The position numbers were made by a program, and so were the translations under genes. A DNA stretch of 64,000 nt from CAZAMI01 sp964627805 (lineage in GTDB: Archaea > Thermoproteota > Thermoprotei_A > Sulfolobales > NBVN01), in assembly GCA_964627805.1 (NCBI GenBank), contig CAZVLA010000028.1, positions 1 through 64,000 on the forward strand, in the 5' to 3' direction. This document shows, in pieces, positions 1 to 8,541 of the stretch; positions within the stretch are counted from its first letter, which is position 1; every line of letters starts with the position of its first letter. The notes below the pieces were generated by a model. That model saw nothing but the letters and a program-made list of their open reading frames with translations, was not told where the DNA came from and did no database searches.

Positions 1-1
1 T

Positions 2-1360
2 GTGGCTGTGGTTATTACTGCTGTTGTTGTTGCTGTTGTGGTTGCTGGTGTTACTTATGCTGTAGTACCTAAGGGGGGAGTAACTACCACAACGGTAGTT
101 AAGACAGTAACATCAACAACAACCACAACAGTAGGTAAGGCTGCTAAGACCGTAACCGTAACCAAGACCATAACAGCAGCCACAACCATAACCAAAACCC
201 TAACACCAACAACAACCAAAACCACAACACCCAAAACAATCAAGAAAGTCAGGGTGGCTGTACTCTTCGACGTAGGTGGTAGGGGAGACCTAAGCTTCAA
301 CGACATGGCTTGGCTAGGTGCTCAGAGAGCTGCTGAGGAGTTAGGCGCTCAAGTGACTTATCTAACTCCTAAATCATTAGCTGACATGGTTCCACTACTA
401 GAGCAGTTAGCTAAGTCACGTAAGTACGACATACTAGTGCTTATAGGGTTCCTCTGGACTACACCACTAAATAAGACGGCTAGCAAGTTCCCGTACCAGA
501 AGTTCGCCTTAATAGACTCAACAACTGGTGTTGTGAGACCTAATGAAGTTGACATACTGTTTAGAGAGCAAGAGTGTGCTTCGTTAATAGGTGTGTTAGC
601 CGCTGGTATAGCCTATGAACTAGGAGGTAATACCGTAGCTGCGTTAGCTGGTATGGACATACCACCACTATGGAAGTTCCATATAGGTTACCTCTTCGGT
701 GTTAAGTACTTTGAGAAGATGACGGGTAAGAAGGTTAACTTCCTATGGGTATACACTGGCACCTTCAGAGACCCAGCAGTTGGTAAGCAATACTCAATGC
801 AGTTAATACAGAAGGGTGCTAGGGTGATATACGGACTTGCTGGAGCTACCCACTTAGGTATGTTCGAAGCCGTTAAGGAGTGGGATAAGGAGCACCCGAA
901 TCAGTTAGTACTAGCTATAGGTCAGGACGCATCCCAGGAGTGGATCGATCCTTACCACATAATCTTAAGTGGCGCTAAGAGAGTTGACGTAGCTGTCTAC
1001 ACGGCGATTAAGATGGTTGCTACAGGTACTTGGAAGGGTGGTATAATAACCTTAGGTCTTAAGGAGGGTGGTGTAGGTATTTGGGACTTAAACGGTGTTA
1101 AGTGGTTCGCTGAACAGGCTTACAAGACCGGTAAGTTAAAGAACCTAACACCGGATCAGGTAGTTAAGATCGTTAAGGAGATGAGGGAGAAGTACATTAA
1201 GCCTTACGTATGGAACTTGGTTAAGAAGTTAGAGCAGATGATAATTAGTGGTCAGATAGTGTTCAAGACACCCAGAACCCATGACGAGTACATGAAGATA
1301 ATTAAGGAGCTAGAACAGGGCAACTTAGATGCGGCACTAGCTAAGGGACATATAGGTTAG
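2..1360 (+). CDS. BMP-family ABC transporter substrate-binding lipoprotein (5' end probably outside the window)
   Basis: Extracellular solute receptor of a nucleoside-type (BMP/PnrA, COG1744) ABC importer. The reading frame is open from the first bases, so the annotated GTG may be internal to the signal sequence. Residues 1-25 are hydrophobic (secretion or anchor segment). Residues about 26-80 are a Thr/Val/Lys-rich linker, typical of archaeal binding proteins tethered to the membrane. From about residue 83 the BMP fold begins (VAVLFDVGG, then LSFND). The ATPase and both permeases follow on the same strand, which fixes its role as the receptor of this importer. Substrate (purine nucleosides or another nucleoside-like compound) is inferred from family only. 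Confidence 0.85.
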   Translation: MAVVITAVVVAVVVAGVTYAVVPKGGVTTTTVVKTVTSTTTTTVGKAAKTVTVTKTITAATTITKTLTPTTTKTTTPKTIKKVRVAVLFDVGGRGDLSFNDMAWLGAQRAAEELGAQVTYLTPKSLADMVPLLEQLAKSRKYDILVLIGFLWTTPLNKTASKFPYQKFALIDSTTGVVRPNEVDILFREQECASLIGVLAAGIAYELGGNTVAALAGMDIPPLWKFHIGYLFGVKYFEKMTGKKVNFLWVYTGTFRDPAVGKQYSMQLIQKGARVIYGLAGATHLGMFEAVKEWDKEHPNQLVLAIGQDASQEWIDPYHIILSGAKRVDVAVYTAIKMVATGTWKGGIITLGLKEGGVGIWDLNGVKWFAEQAYKTGKLKNLTPDQVVKIVKEMREKYIKPYVWNLVKKLEQMIISGQIVFKTPRTHDEYMKIIKELEQGNLDAALAKGHIG

Positions 1361-1382
1361 TATTGAATATTACCTAATGAAA

Positions 1383-1403
1383 TAAAACTCTTTTTACCTT
1401 TAC
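1383..1403 (+). terminator. T-rich stretch after the binding-protein gene
   Basis: A run of the form CTCTTTTTACCTTTAC lies between the receptor stop and the ATPase start. Archaeal termination works at T-rich tracts, so this could be a partial terminator that keeps receptor mRNA in excess over transporter mRNA. Position and composition are seen; function is inferred. Confidence 0.35.
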
Positions 1404-1442
1404 TTGGTATTTCCCATTAAGTAACCTATTCGGGGGGAAGGA

Positions 1443-2957
1443 ATGACTTACTCAGGTAATGACTATGCCGTTGATATGCGTAATATAGTTAAGGTATACC
1501 CGGATGGCACGTTAGCACTTAGAGGGGTTAATTTTAGGGTGAGGGCTGGTGAGATTCATGGTCTCCTAGGAGAGAATGGAGCTGGCAAGACGACCTTAAT
1601 GAGGATACTGTACGGGGAGATTAAACCTACGAGAGGTGAGATTAGAGTATTCGGACGTAAGGTAAGTTTTAAGGGTCCTTGGGACGCTATGAAAGCCGGT
1701 ATTGGTATGGTCTATCAGCACTTCTCCCTTGTTTCTTCATTCACAGCCCTTGAGAACCTGGCCTTGGCACTCTCTTCAGTTAGGAAAGTTAGTCTTGAGG
1801 AGGTACGTCGTAGGGCCGAGGAGTTAATGCGTAAGACAGGGCTTAAGGTACCTTTAGATACGGAGGTTGAGCACCTAGCCGTAGGTGTTCAACAACGTAT
1901 TGAGATTCTTAAAGCATTGTTAAGAGAGGCTAAGATACTCATACTTGATGAGCCAACATCAGTACTTACACCTGTTGAGGTTGAGGAGTTATTTAAGACG
2001 TTAAGGAGACTTAAGGAACTAGGCATTACGATAATCTTCATAACTCATAAGTTAAAGGAAGTTAAGGCAATAACAGATACAGTAACGATCTTACGTAAGG
2101 GAAGGGTAGTAGGTGTTGTTAAGACTGCTGAGGTTAGTGAAGCTGAATTAGCTAGAATGATGGTTGGTAGGGAGGTATTCCTGAAGATAAGTAAGAAGCC
2201 TGCTAAGGTCGGTAGAACAATATTGGAGGTTAAGGACTTGTGGGTTAGGGATGATAGAGGCTTACTAGCTGTTAAGGGCGTTAACCTCGACCTTAGGGAG
2301 GGTGAGATACTAGGTATTGCTGGCGTTCAAGGTAATGGTCAGTTAGAACTTGCTGAGGCCATAGTTGGTTTAAGGCCTGTTGAGAGGGGGAAGGTAATAT
2401 TTATGGGTGAGGACATAACTAATAAACCACCTGCTGAGATCTATAGACGCGGTATTTCATACATACCTGACTCAAGAGCAGTTGGTTTGGTACTTGAGAT
2501 GAACCTAACCTACAATTCAGTACTGACTAGATTAAGGAACTTCCTAGGGGGTGGTGCTAGGATCTTATGGGGTAAGGCTAGGTTATTCACTAGCTCCATA
2601 GTTAAGAGGTTTAACGTAGTTACTGAGTCATTAAGGACACCCGTTAAGTACTTGAGCGGAGGTAATCAGCAGAAGTTAATGGTTGGTAGGGAGGTAGCTG
2701 CTGAGCCTAGAGTAATAATAGCTTCGGAACCTACGCATGGCCTTGACGTAGGCGCTACTGAGTACATTAGGTCATTACTAGTTAAGTTAAGGGATGAAGG
2801 TAAGGCCATACTACTAATATCTACTGATTTAGATGAAGTTCTTCAGTTAAGTGATAGAATAGCTGTTATATATGAGGGACGCATAATGGCTGTCGGAAAA
2901 ACCGAGGAATTCACTCTTGAAAGGCTAGGACTCCTAATGGGTGGTGTACATGCCTAG
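1443..2957 (+). CDS. Nucleoside-type ABC transporter ATPase with two fused nucleotide-binding domains
   Basis: Cytoplasmic energy-coupling subunit of the BMP-type importer (YufO/NupO-like, COG3845). Domain 1 has Walker A GENGAGKT at residues 44-50, a family-typical degenerate signature (VGVQQR) and Walker B LILDEPTS. Domain 2 has a degenerate Walker A (GVQGNGQ), an intact LSGGNQQ signature and SEPTHGLD. This asymmetric pattern is normal for the ribose/nucleoside two-domain ATPases, and 504 residues is the usual length. ATG follows a purine-rich GGGGGGAAG ribosome binding site. It overlaps the next permease gene by a few bases, so the two are translationally coupled. Confidence 0.93.
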   Translation: MTYSGNDYAVDMRNIVKVYPDGTLALRGVNFRVRAGEIHGLLGENGAGKTTLMRILYGEIKPTRGEIRVFGRKVSFKGPWDAMKAGIGMVYQHFSLVSSFTALENLALALSSVRKVSLEEVRRRAEELMRKTGLKVPLDTEVEHLAVGVQQRIEILKALLREAKILILDEPTSVLTPVEVEELFKTLRRLKELGITIIFITHKLKEVKAITDTVTILRKGRVVGVVKTAEVSEAELARMMVGREVFLKISKKPAKVGRTILEVKDLWVRDDRGLLAVKGVNLDLREGEILGIAGVQGNGQLELAEAIVGLRPVERGKVIFMGEDITNKPPAEIYRRGISYIPDSRAVGLVLEMNLTYNSVLTRLRNFLGGGARILWGKARLFTSSIVKRFNVVTESLRTPVKYLSGGNQQKLMVGREVAAEPRVIIASEPTHGLDVGATEYIRSLLVKLRDEGKAILLISTDLDEVLQLSDRIAVIYEGRIMAVGKTEEFTLERLGLLMGGVHA

Positions 2958-3993
2958 CAAGCGTCTTGGATGGGTCCTTAGTGAGTACTTAAGTGTAGCT
3001 ATTGAGGTAATAGGTTCAATAGCTGCTGGTGTGTTAATAGGTGCCGCCATACTTTACGTACTTAAGTATAATGCTTGGGAGGGTATAGGTATACTCCTCT
3101 CAAGTGGTTTCAGCACACCTGACTACTTACTAAGTAGGGCTACCTTCATAATGATGACCGGTCTAGCATTCGCTATACCAGCACTAGCTGGGTTATTCAA
3201 TATAGGTGGTGAGGGTCAGATGTACTTAGGTGGTCTAGTAGCTCTACTTACTTCAGTAGCTACGGGAAACCCTATACTTGCTTTACTAGCTGGGGGATTA
3301 GCTGGAGCGGCTCTAGGCTTAGGTATTGCTGCGCTGAGGGTATATAGAGGTGTTAATGAGGTAATAACCGCCATAATGCTTAATTGGACTCTATACTACT
3401 TAACTATATACTTAATAACGAATAAGTTCTACAACCCAGTAGCCCCCCAAGAGTCCATTAACGTGCCACCATCAGCTAGGTTCGGCGTGATTGGAGGGGT
3501 TCACGTGATATTCTTCATAGCTATAGCATTAACGTTAATAGCTTACTACATACTTTACTTTACTAAAATAGGTTACGAGATAAGAGTATCTGGATTATCG
3601 CCTAAGTCAGCGAGGTATGCAGGAATAAACCCTAGAAGAGCCATGCTTTACTCAATGATGATTGGGGGCATGTTCGCTGGTTTTGGCGGAGCTCTTAATG
3701 TGCTTGGGTTTACCTACTATATAGACACTATGTTAACTACCATGTACGGCATGGGATTTGATGGGATCGGCGTTGCGTTGATGGGGAGGAACCACCCGAT
3801 AGGCATCATATTCTCGTCGATATTCTTCTCGCTACTAATACTTGGCGGGCAGAACATGCAATTAACTCTAAACGCACCTAAGGAAGTAGCTACTACACTA
3901 AGCGGTATAATAGTGATTGCCCTTTCCTTACCCTATGCGTATAGAATGGTGATTAATTACATAAGAGCTCGTAGGTTGGTGAGTAGGAAATGA
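2950..3993 (+). CDS. Nucleoside-type ABC transporter permease 1
   Basis: Integral membrane subunit of the BMP-type importer (YufP/NupP-like, COG4603; branched-chain/ribose permease superfamily BPD_transp_2). Many hydrophobic segments are visible; the conserved cytoplasmic stretch around GLSPKSARYAGIN couples to the ATPase. I use the ATG at 2950, which overlaps the ATPase stop by 8 bases. Two GTG codons just upstream (2941, 2944) could add three residues. It overlaps the next permease by an ATGA junction, so ATPase and both permeases form one tight operon. Confidence 0.92.
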   Translation: MPSKRLGWVLSEYLSVAIEVIGSIAAGVLIGAAILYVLKYNAWEGIGILLSSGFSTPDYLLSRATFIMMTGLAFAIPALAGLFNIGGEGQMYLGGLVALLTSVATGNPILALLAGGLAGAALGLGIAALRVYRGVNEVITAIMLNWTLYYLTIYLITNKFYNPVAPQESINVPPSARFGVIGGVHVIFFIAIALTLIAYYILYFTKIGYEIRVSGLSPKSARYAGINPRRAMLYSMMIGGMFAGFGGALNVLGFTYYIDTMLTTMYGMGFDGIGVALMGRNHPIGIIFSSIFFSLLILGGQNMQLTLNAPKEVATTLSGIIVIALSLPYAYRMVINYIRARRLVSRK

Positions 3994-4895
3994 GTATGGG
4001 ATTCACACATACGGCGCTGGATCTAATATTCTCGGCACTAACCTCGATGGTTCCTCTACTACTTGGAGCTACTGGCGAGATTATAGTTGAGAAGTCTGGA
4101 GTAGTTAATATCGGTATTGAGGGGATATTCCTACTATCAGCTCTTACCTCCACCATAGTTGATTACTTCACGAACGGTAACTTAGGACTAGCATTACTAG
4201 TCGGTATAGCTACTGGAGTCGCTGTTGGTGTTCTTCACGGAGTAATTAGTGTTTACTTAAGAGGTGATCAGATAGTAGCTGGTGTAGGTGTTAATATGTT
4301 CGCTTACGGAATAGCTGTGGTTGCTTTAGTTAGTATCTGGAAGACCTTCGGTAACTCACCTAGTGTTGCTACGATACCATCAATAATGATATTTGGTGAG
4401 TCAATGTCACCCCTAGTACCTACGTCAATCGTCATAGCTATCATTGCTTGGTACTTCCTCTTCAAGACTAATGCAGGTCTTAGGTTAAGGGCTTGCGGTG
4501 AGAACCCTAGGGCTGCTGAGGCTATGGGTATTAACGTACTTAGGGTTAGGTTCTTAGCAACTATATTAGGTGCTGCATTAGCTGGTTTAGGAGGTGCTTA
4601 CTTATCAATTGATTGGGTAGGTCAGTTCACTAAGGAGATATCTGCTGGTAGGGGCTTCATAGCATTAGCTAACGTAGCATTCAGTAATTGGAATCCATTA
4701 ATGGCTATAGTAGGTGCTCTAATCTTTGGGTTCTTTGATGCCTTAGCTATATACTTAAGCATAGCTAGTATGCAGCCAGCACTAGCTTACCTCTTCAAGA
4801 TAATACCCTACATAGGTACCTTAGCAGTAGTAGCGATATTCGTTAGGAGGACTAGGTTACCTGCTAGCTTAGGAGTGCCGTACATTAAGGAGTGA
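3990..4895 (+). CDS. Nucleoside-type ABC transporter permease 2
   Basis: Second membrane subunit of the importer (YufQ/NupQ-like, COG1079), 301 residues. The N-terminal GEIIVEKSGVVNIGIEG motif and the later RACGENPRAAEAMGI coupling-loop motif are characteristic of this permease. ATG overlaps the preceding TGA. It probably pairs with permease 1 as a heterodimeric channel bound to the two-domain ATPase. Last recognised transporter gene of the operon. Confidence 0.92.
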   Translation: MSMGFTHTALDLIFSALTSMVPLLLGATGEIIVEKSGVVNIGIEGIFLLSALTSTIVDYFTNGNLGLALLVGIATGVAVGVLHGVISVYLRGDQIVAGVGVNMFAYGIAVVALVSIWKTFGNSPSVATIPSIMIFGESMSPLVPTSIVIAIIAWYFLFKTNAGLRLRACGENPRAAEAMGINVLRVRFLATILGAALAGLGGAYLSIDWVGQFTKEISAGRGFIALANVAFSNWNPLMAIVGALIFGFFDALAIYLSIASMQPALAYLFKIIPYIGTLAVVAIFVRRTRLPASLGVPYIKE

Positions 4896-4952
4896 ATTAG
4901 AAAGTTAATCTACTCCCTAAAACCTACATAACTACGGTGGTGGGGTAGGTAG

Positions 4953-5558
4953 TTGAGGTACGTAATCGCAATACCGTACACACGTGTAGTCTTTAGGACT
5001 ACTAAAGGAGATACTAGAGAGGTCTGTATAGATTCATTCTCCTTGGCATACATAAGCGACCCATGCAGAGTATCCCTACTTACTTACCCTTGTAAGTCAG
5101 TAAGTAAGTACGGATTAAGCCCGTCAGTAGCTACATTAGGTATTAAGATGCTTAAGCGTGAATTACCCTCCCATAAGGCATTCGAGAGAGTGATTGAGTT
5201 ATATAGGTTACTTAATGACGAAGCCCTACAGCTAAGGAGGAGAACCATGCCTAAACCATCAATGAGTATATTAATGCTAATAAGCCCCTGGTACGGTAGG
5301 GCAAGTAATGAGGACTTAGATAGGTTAAGCAAATTAACAATATCATTAATGCTCCTTGAGAAGGTCCTAGGTAGGGACGTACTTACAGAGGAACCACTAA
5401 TTAATGAAGTAAGTGATGTGACCATAGCTTTAGAAGCTGATATTGAGGGCAGTAGTATTAAGTTCTTAGGTAATGAGCCGTTTATTAAGGTTTATGATAA
5501 GTTAATTGAAATGGATGAGAATCTAAGGGCTGCCATGCTCCGTGAATTAACTAAGTAG
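4953..5558 (+). CDS. Conserved-looking hypothetical protein, 201 aa
   Basis: No family recognised. The TTG start at 4953 follows a G-rich stretch (GGTGGTGGGGTAGG), and the gene lies 57 bases after the nucleoside permease on the same strand, so it may be read through from that operon. The protein is soluble, mixed alpha/beta, with cysteines at about residues 26, 38 and 47, a central SPWYGR stretch and a charged C-terminus. Codon use (TTA Leu, AGG Arg, AGT Ser) matches neighbouring genes, which supports a real gene. Confidence 0.7.
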   Translation: MRYVIAIPYTRVVFRTTKGDTREVCIDSFSLAYISDPCRVSLLTYPCKSVSKYGLSPSVATLGIKMLKRELPSHKAFERVIELYRLLNDEALQLRRRTMPKPSMSILMLISPWYGRASNEDLDRLSKLTISLMLLEKVLGRDVLTEEPLINEVSDVTIALEADIEGSSIKFLGNEPFIKVYDKLIEMDENLRAAMLRELTK

Positions 5559-5562
5559 GGTA

Positions 5563-5618
5563 CGCTCAGAGCCGCCTGAATACCTCACCACTCGGTGACT
5601 CTACCCTTTCATCAGCGC
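5563..5618 (-). ncRNA. C/D box guide RNA candidate (downstream of a tandem pair)
   Basis: On the minus strand: C box CTGATGA (complement of 5609-5615, 6 of 7 to RUGAUGA), 13-nt guide, D' box CCGA (5592-5595), 3-nt spacer GTG, C' box GTGAGGT (5582-5588), 12-nt guide, D box CTGA (5566-5569). The 12-13 nt guides and 3-nt D'-C' spacer are standard archaeal C/D geometry. It lies directly downstream of a stronger C/D RNA in the same orientation. I did not recognise an rRNA target for either guide. Confidence 0.65.
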
Positions 5619-5633
5619 TTAACGTATACTTAA

Positions 5634-5688
5634 TATTCAGCCGGGTAAGTTTTCTTCATTAATCAAGCCGGGAGTAACTCATCACTCC
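5634..5688 (-). ncRNA. C/D box guide RNA, both guides matching 23S rRNA domain IV
   Basis: On the minus strand: C box GTGATGA (complement of 5679-5685), 12-nt guide, D' box TTGA (5663-5666), 3-nt spacer, C' box ATGAAGA (5653-5659), 12-nt guide, D box CTGA (5637-5640). Predicted targets are GCCGGGAGTAAC and CCGGGTAAGTTT. From memory these match the conserved 23S segments GGCGGGAGUAACUAUG and GUCGGGUAAGUUCC, which sit a few tens of bases apart in domain IV. Two neighbouring targets from one RNA plus exact box spacing make this a strong call. The predicted role is 2'-O-methylation of 23S rRNA with L7Ae, Nop5 and fibrillarin. Confidence 0.85.
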
Positions 5689-5720
5689 AGAGTAGGGTAG
5701 TTATCGTTCCTTTAATAATT

Positions 5721-6722
5721 TTAAGGTGTTACGTGTACTTTAACTTGATCTCTCCTGAAGCTGGCTTCAAACGCTTCTTTAATGTTTGGAAGTCCGTACC
5801 TTGAAGTCACTAACTTATCGACATTGACTAATCCTTTCTCAATCAATCTAATAGCTGGTTTAAAGGGCCCGCATCTAGAGCCTATCAATTCAACTTCCTT
5901 AACCACTAGTTGCGTATAGTTAAATTGAGTCATTACCCCGTGAGTTGATTTAGCCGCTACCACCCCTCTAGGTCTAACTATCTTAATGGCCTCATCAAGC
6001 CCCTTTGGCGAGCCTGTAGCCTCAACCACGTAGTCAAATCCTTGACCTTCCTTAGTCTCCCTCCTAACGTACTCGTCAATAGACTCGGTATCTATCACAT
6101 CATCAGCACCTAATTCCTTAGCTAATGATGCCTTAGGTGAGTTAGGCCTCGTTATAACTACTAACTTACTTGGTGCGTATAGCTTAAGTACTTGAAGCGA
6201 GAGTAACCCTATCGTACCAGCACCTAATACTGCTATATCGTAACCCGGTTTAGGTGGTCTTAACTTAACCATCTCAAGAACAGCTGCTAGAGGCTCTACT
6301 AGAGCTGCCTGCGCGTACGTCAATTCATTAGTTATGTGTATATTCTGTACAGGTGTTATTACGTACTCAGCCATACCACCATTAACTGTTATGCCTAGTA
6401 CCTCCCTGTTTGGGCAGTGTGTTTTTAGTCCATTCATACAGAACCAGCACTTACCGCACGTTATGTTTATTTCAGTAGTTACTTTCTGACCTATCAGGTC
6501 CCTACCAACACTTCCCCAAACCTCCTCAACAATACCAGCTATTTCGTGACCCGGTACTATAGGTAACCTACCTGGTGAGTAGGTACCTTTGTAGAAGGCC
6601 TTATCCGTACCGCATATACCTACAGTCTTAACCCTAATTAGTGCCCACCCATCCCTCCTACCAGGTCTTGGAACCTCCTCAATTCTTATGTCTTTAGGTC
6701 CGTAAAGGATAGCGGCCTTCAT
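5721..6722 (-). CDS. Zinc-dependent medium-chain alcohol/polyol dehydrogenase
   Basis: MDR-family dehydrogenase (threonine/sorbitol/glucose dehydrogenase-like), 333 residues. Catalytic zinc ligands are C37 (GICGTD) and H59-E60 (GHE). The structural-zinc lobe keeps all four cysteines, C89, C92, C95 and C103. The NAD(P)-binding Rossmann motif GAGTIG lies near residues 167-172. Substrate cannot be read from sequence. It starts with ATG only 3 bases after the upstream metallo-hydrolase stop, the last gene of a four-gene operon headed by xerA. Confidence 0.9.
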   Translation of the reverse strand: MKAAILYGPKDIRIEEVPRPGRRDGWALIRVKTVGICGTDKAFYKGTYSPGRLPIVPGHEIAGIVEEVWGSVGRDLIGQKVTTEINITCGKCWFCMNGLKTHCPNREVLGITVNGGMAEYVITPVQNIHITNELTYAQAALVEPLAAVLEMVKLRPPKPGYDIAVLGAGTIGLLSLQVLKLYAPSKLVVITRPNSPKASLAKELGADDVIDTESIDEYVRRETKEGQGFDYVVEATGSPKGLDEAIKIVRPRGVVAAKSTHGVMTQFNYTQLVVKEVELIGSRCGPFKPAIRLIEKGLVNVDKLVTSRYGLPNIKEAFEASFRRDQVKVHVTP

Positions 6723-6725
6723 TAA

Positions 6726-7628
6726 TTACCTCCCTCTAACCACTTTAGTAAAGCCTACGTAGATCTTACTGAAACCTTCCCTAAACTCCTTAAGCATCTC
6801 AGACTCAGCAACTAATCCTGTACAGTGGCCTACCCAGGCATACTCAACCCCTGATTTCCTTAACTCATTGATAGTTAATCTAATGACCTCGTTACTTGAG
6901 TTTATGAGATGTAAACCGCCAACAACTACCTTAACGTTATCTAATGTTACCTTCGACGCGTAATTAACTATATTAACTATACCAGCATGTGAACAGCCAC
7001 TAACAACTATAGTTCCGAAGCCACCTACTTTAATAGCTATCGCCGAGTCGTCAATCATGTAGTCGGGTATTAACTCGCCGTCATTAGTTATTTGGTAGAA
7101 GTTCTTAGGTCTCCCCTCAAAGCTGGTCTCTCTAGGTATTTCACCTAACCACCAAACACTGTATCCTATGCGTAGGGGTGATTTCGTAAACAGTAATTCA
7201 TAGTTTAAGCTCCTTAGCTCATCCTCATTGTAGGGTAAACCTATATTTAATGCTTGCCTATCATCACTCACGTATACATGCTTCCTCAGTATCTTAGGGT
7301 GAGCCACTAACGGGATCCTTACCTCATCATTACGTATCTTCACAATTAATCGAGCTAAGTCCTTAAGACCTCCTGTGTGGTCATAGTGAGTATGTGATAC
7401 TATTACTGCCTTAAGGCTCCTTAGATCATCAAGTACATTAAGGACTTCAGCATTCCTATTAATGACGCCGTGTCCTTGACCTGTGTCAAGAATGAATACC
7501 TCTTCATCACCTCCATCATAAGTGACTTTAGTAAGTATTGAGAGTCCGTGCTGTGCGTAAACCCCCCTAACGTCGTAACCTGCGTAATCATCTATTAATA
7601 CCTTAATCATTACTTCCTTAACACCCAT
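6726..7628 (-). CDS. Metallo-beta-lactamase-fold hydrolase, COG1237 type
   Basis: MBL-fold protein with the signature HTHYDH at residues 79-84 followed by GGL, then GCSHAG and a late GGLHL and GHCTG. This set is typical of the archaeal COG1237 group (MJ0301-like), whose characterised member is linked to pterin ribofuranosyl-aminobenzene phosphate synthesis; that activity is not assured here. Two in-frame starts exist (7628, or an ATG six codons later). It begins 2 bases after the DUF89 stop and is followed at 3 bases by the dehydrogenase. Confidence 0.85.
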   Translation of the reverse strand: MGVKEVMIKVLIDDYAGYDVRGVYAQHGLSILTKVTYDGGDEEVFILDTGQGHGVINRNAEVLNVLDDLRSLKAVIVSHTHYDHTGGLKDLARLIVKIRNDEVRIPLVAHPKILRKHVYVSDDRQALNIGLPYNEDELRSLNYELLFTKSPLRIGYSVWWLGEIPRETSFEGRPKNFYQITNDGELIPDYMIDDSAIAIKVGGFGTIVVSGCSHAGIVNIVNYASKVTLDNVKVVVGGLHLINSSNEVIRLTINELRKSGVEYAWVGHCTGLVAESEMLKEFREGFSKIYVGFTKVVRGR

Positions 7629-7630
7629 GA

Positions 7631-8539
7631 CTAACCCCTCACGTACTTAATTACTACATCACCTACCTTAGCCCCTAACGACCTAGCAACTAACTCACAC
7701 TTAGTTATTAGTAAGAAGAATGAATTCGGTACATCACTTAATGCTTCGTAATTACCCTGCCCCTTAAATATCTTCAAGTCATGCTCCCTAAACCAACTCA
7801 TGACCTCTTCATCCCTTCTATCGGGACCCGTCCCTGGATCACCATTAGATACCGTCTTAACCGCTAAGTTTCTTACGACTTCACGGAACCCTACATACTC
7901 GACATCCTCGGGTGTTGCGTCGTTGATTATAGGTCCTCCCTTAACTACCAAAGTAACTCTCTCAAATTCCCTGCCTCTCACCTTTATCATGGTCTCAATA
8001 AGTAACTTGTCAAGCACCAACTCACCCGCGTTATCCGCAAAGAAAAGCATTCTCTCAGCGTCAAGCACCTTATTACGTAGTAACTCGTAATCATCGATAC
8101 CTACGCCTCTCCTCATGATCTCGCTAGTGAATTTCAGGAACTCATTACCTATCCTCATTAAGTCATCTTCACTCATTACTGCCACATCGAACGCGTTACC
8201 AGCTATTGATATTATTACGGCGGTTCTTAACGGATCTTGAGAACCCATCACCAATTCCTTGAGCTTACCGTACATCTTAAGCATTAAGTCATTACTTAAC
8301 TTCTTAACCCTCCTATACGGGTCATTAACACCTAAGACTTTTCTTATAGTTCTGAAAACAGGTCTCGCTAAGTCCGGAGGGCAACCTCCCCACTCCGTAC
8401 TTACTAAGGTCTTCATTACTTCCTTAAGCACCTTAAACTGAAGGTCCTCTGGAGCATTAACCGCCTTTGATGCTTTAATAGCTTGCCTAGCTAAGCAGAC
8501 TATACATTCAGGTGAGAGCCTTATCAACTCCACTCCCAA
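7631..8539 (-). CDS. DUF89 / damage-control phosphatase family protein
   Basis: DUF89 (ARMT1-like fold) metal-dependent phosphatase of the archaeal class, 302 residues. The N-terminal ECIVCLARQA holds the CxxC pair typical of the family. The core motif DNAGELVLDK (near residue 169) supplies metal-binding Asp/Asn. VVKGGPIINDAT is the second conserved block. Family members remove damaged or overflow phosphometabolites; the substrate here is unknown. Start is TTG at 8539, or GTG two codons in; only 2 bases separate it from xerA, so it is probably translated from the same mRNA. Confidence 0.88.
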   Translation of the reverse strand: MGVELIRLSPECIVCLARQAIKASKAVNAPEDLQFKVLKEVMKTLVSTEWGGCPPDLARPVFRTIRKVLGVNDPYRRVKKLSNDLMLKMYGKLKELVMGSQDPLRTAVIISIAGNAFDVAVMSEDDLMRIGNEFLKFTSEIMRRGVGIDDYELLRNKVLDAERMLFFADNAGELVLDKLLIETMIKVRGREFERVTLVVKGGPIINDATPEDVEYVGFREVVRNLAVKTVSNGDPGTGPDRRDEEVMSWFREHDLKIFKGQGNYEALSDVPNSFFLLITKCELVARSLGAKVGDVVIKYVRG

Positions 8540-8541
8540 TA

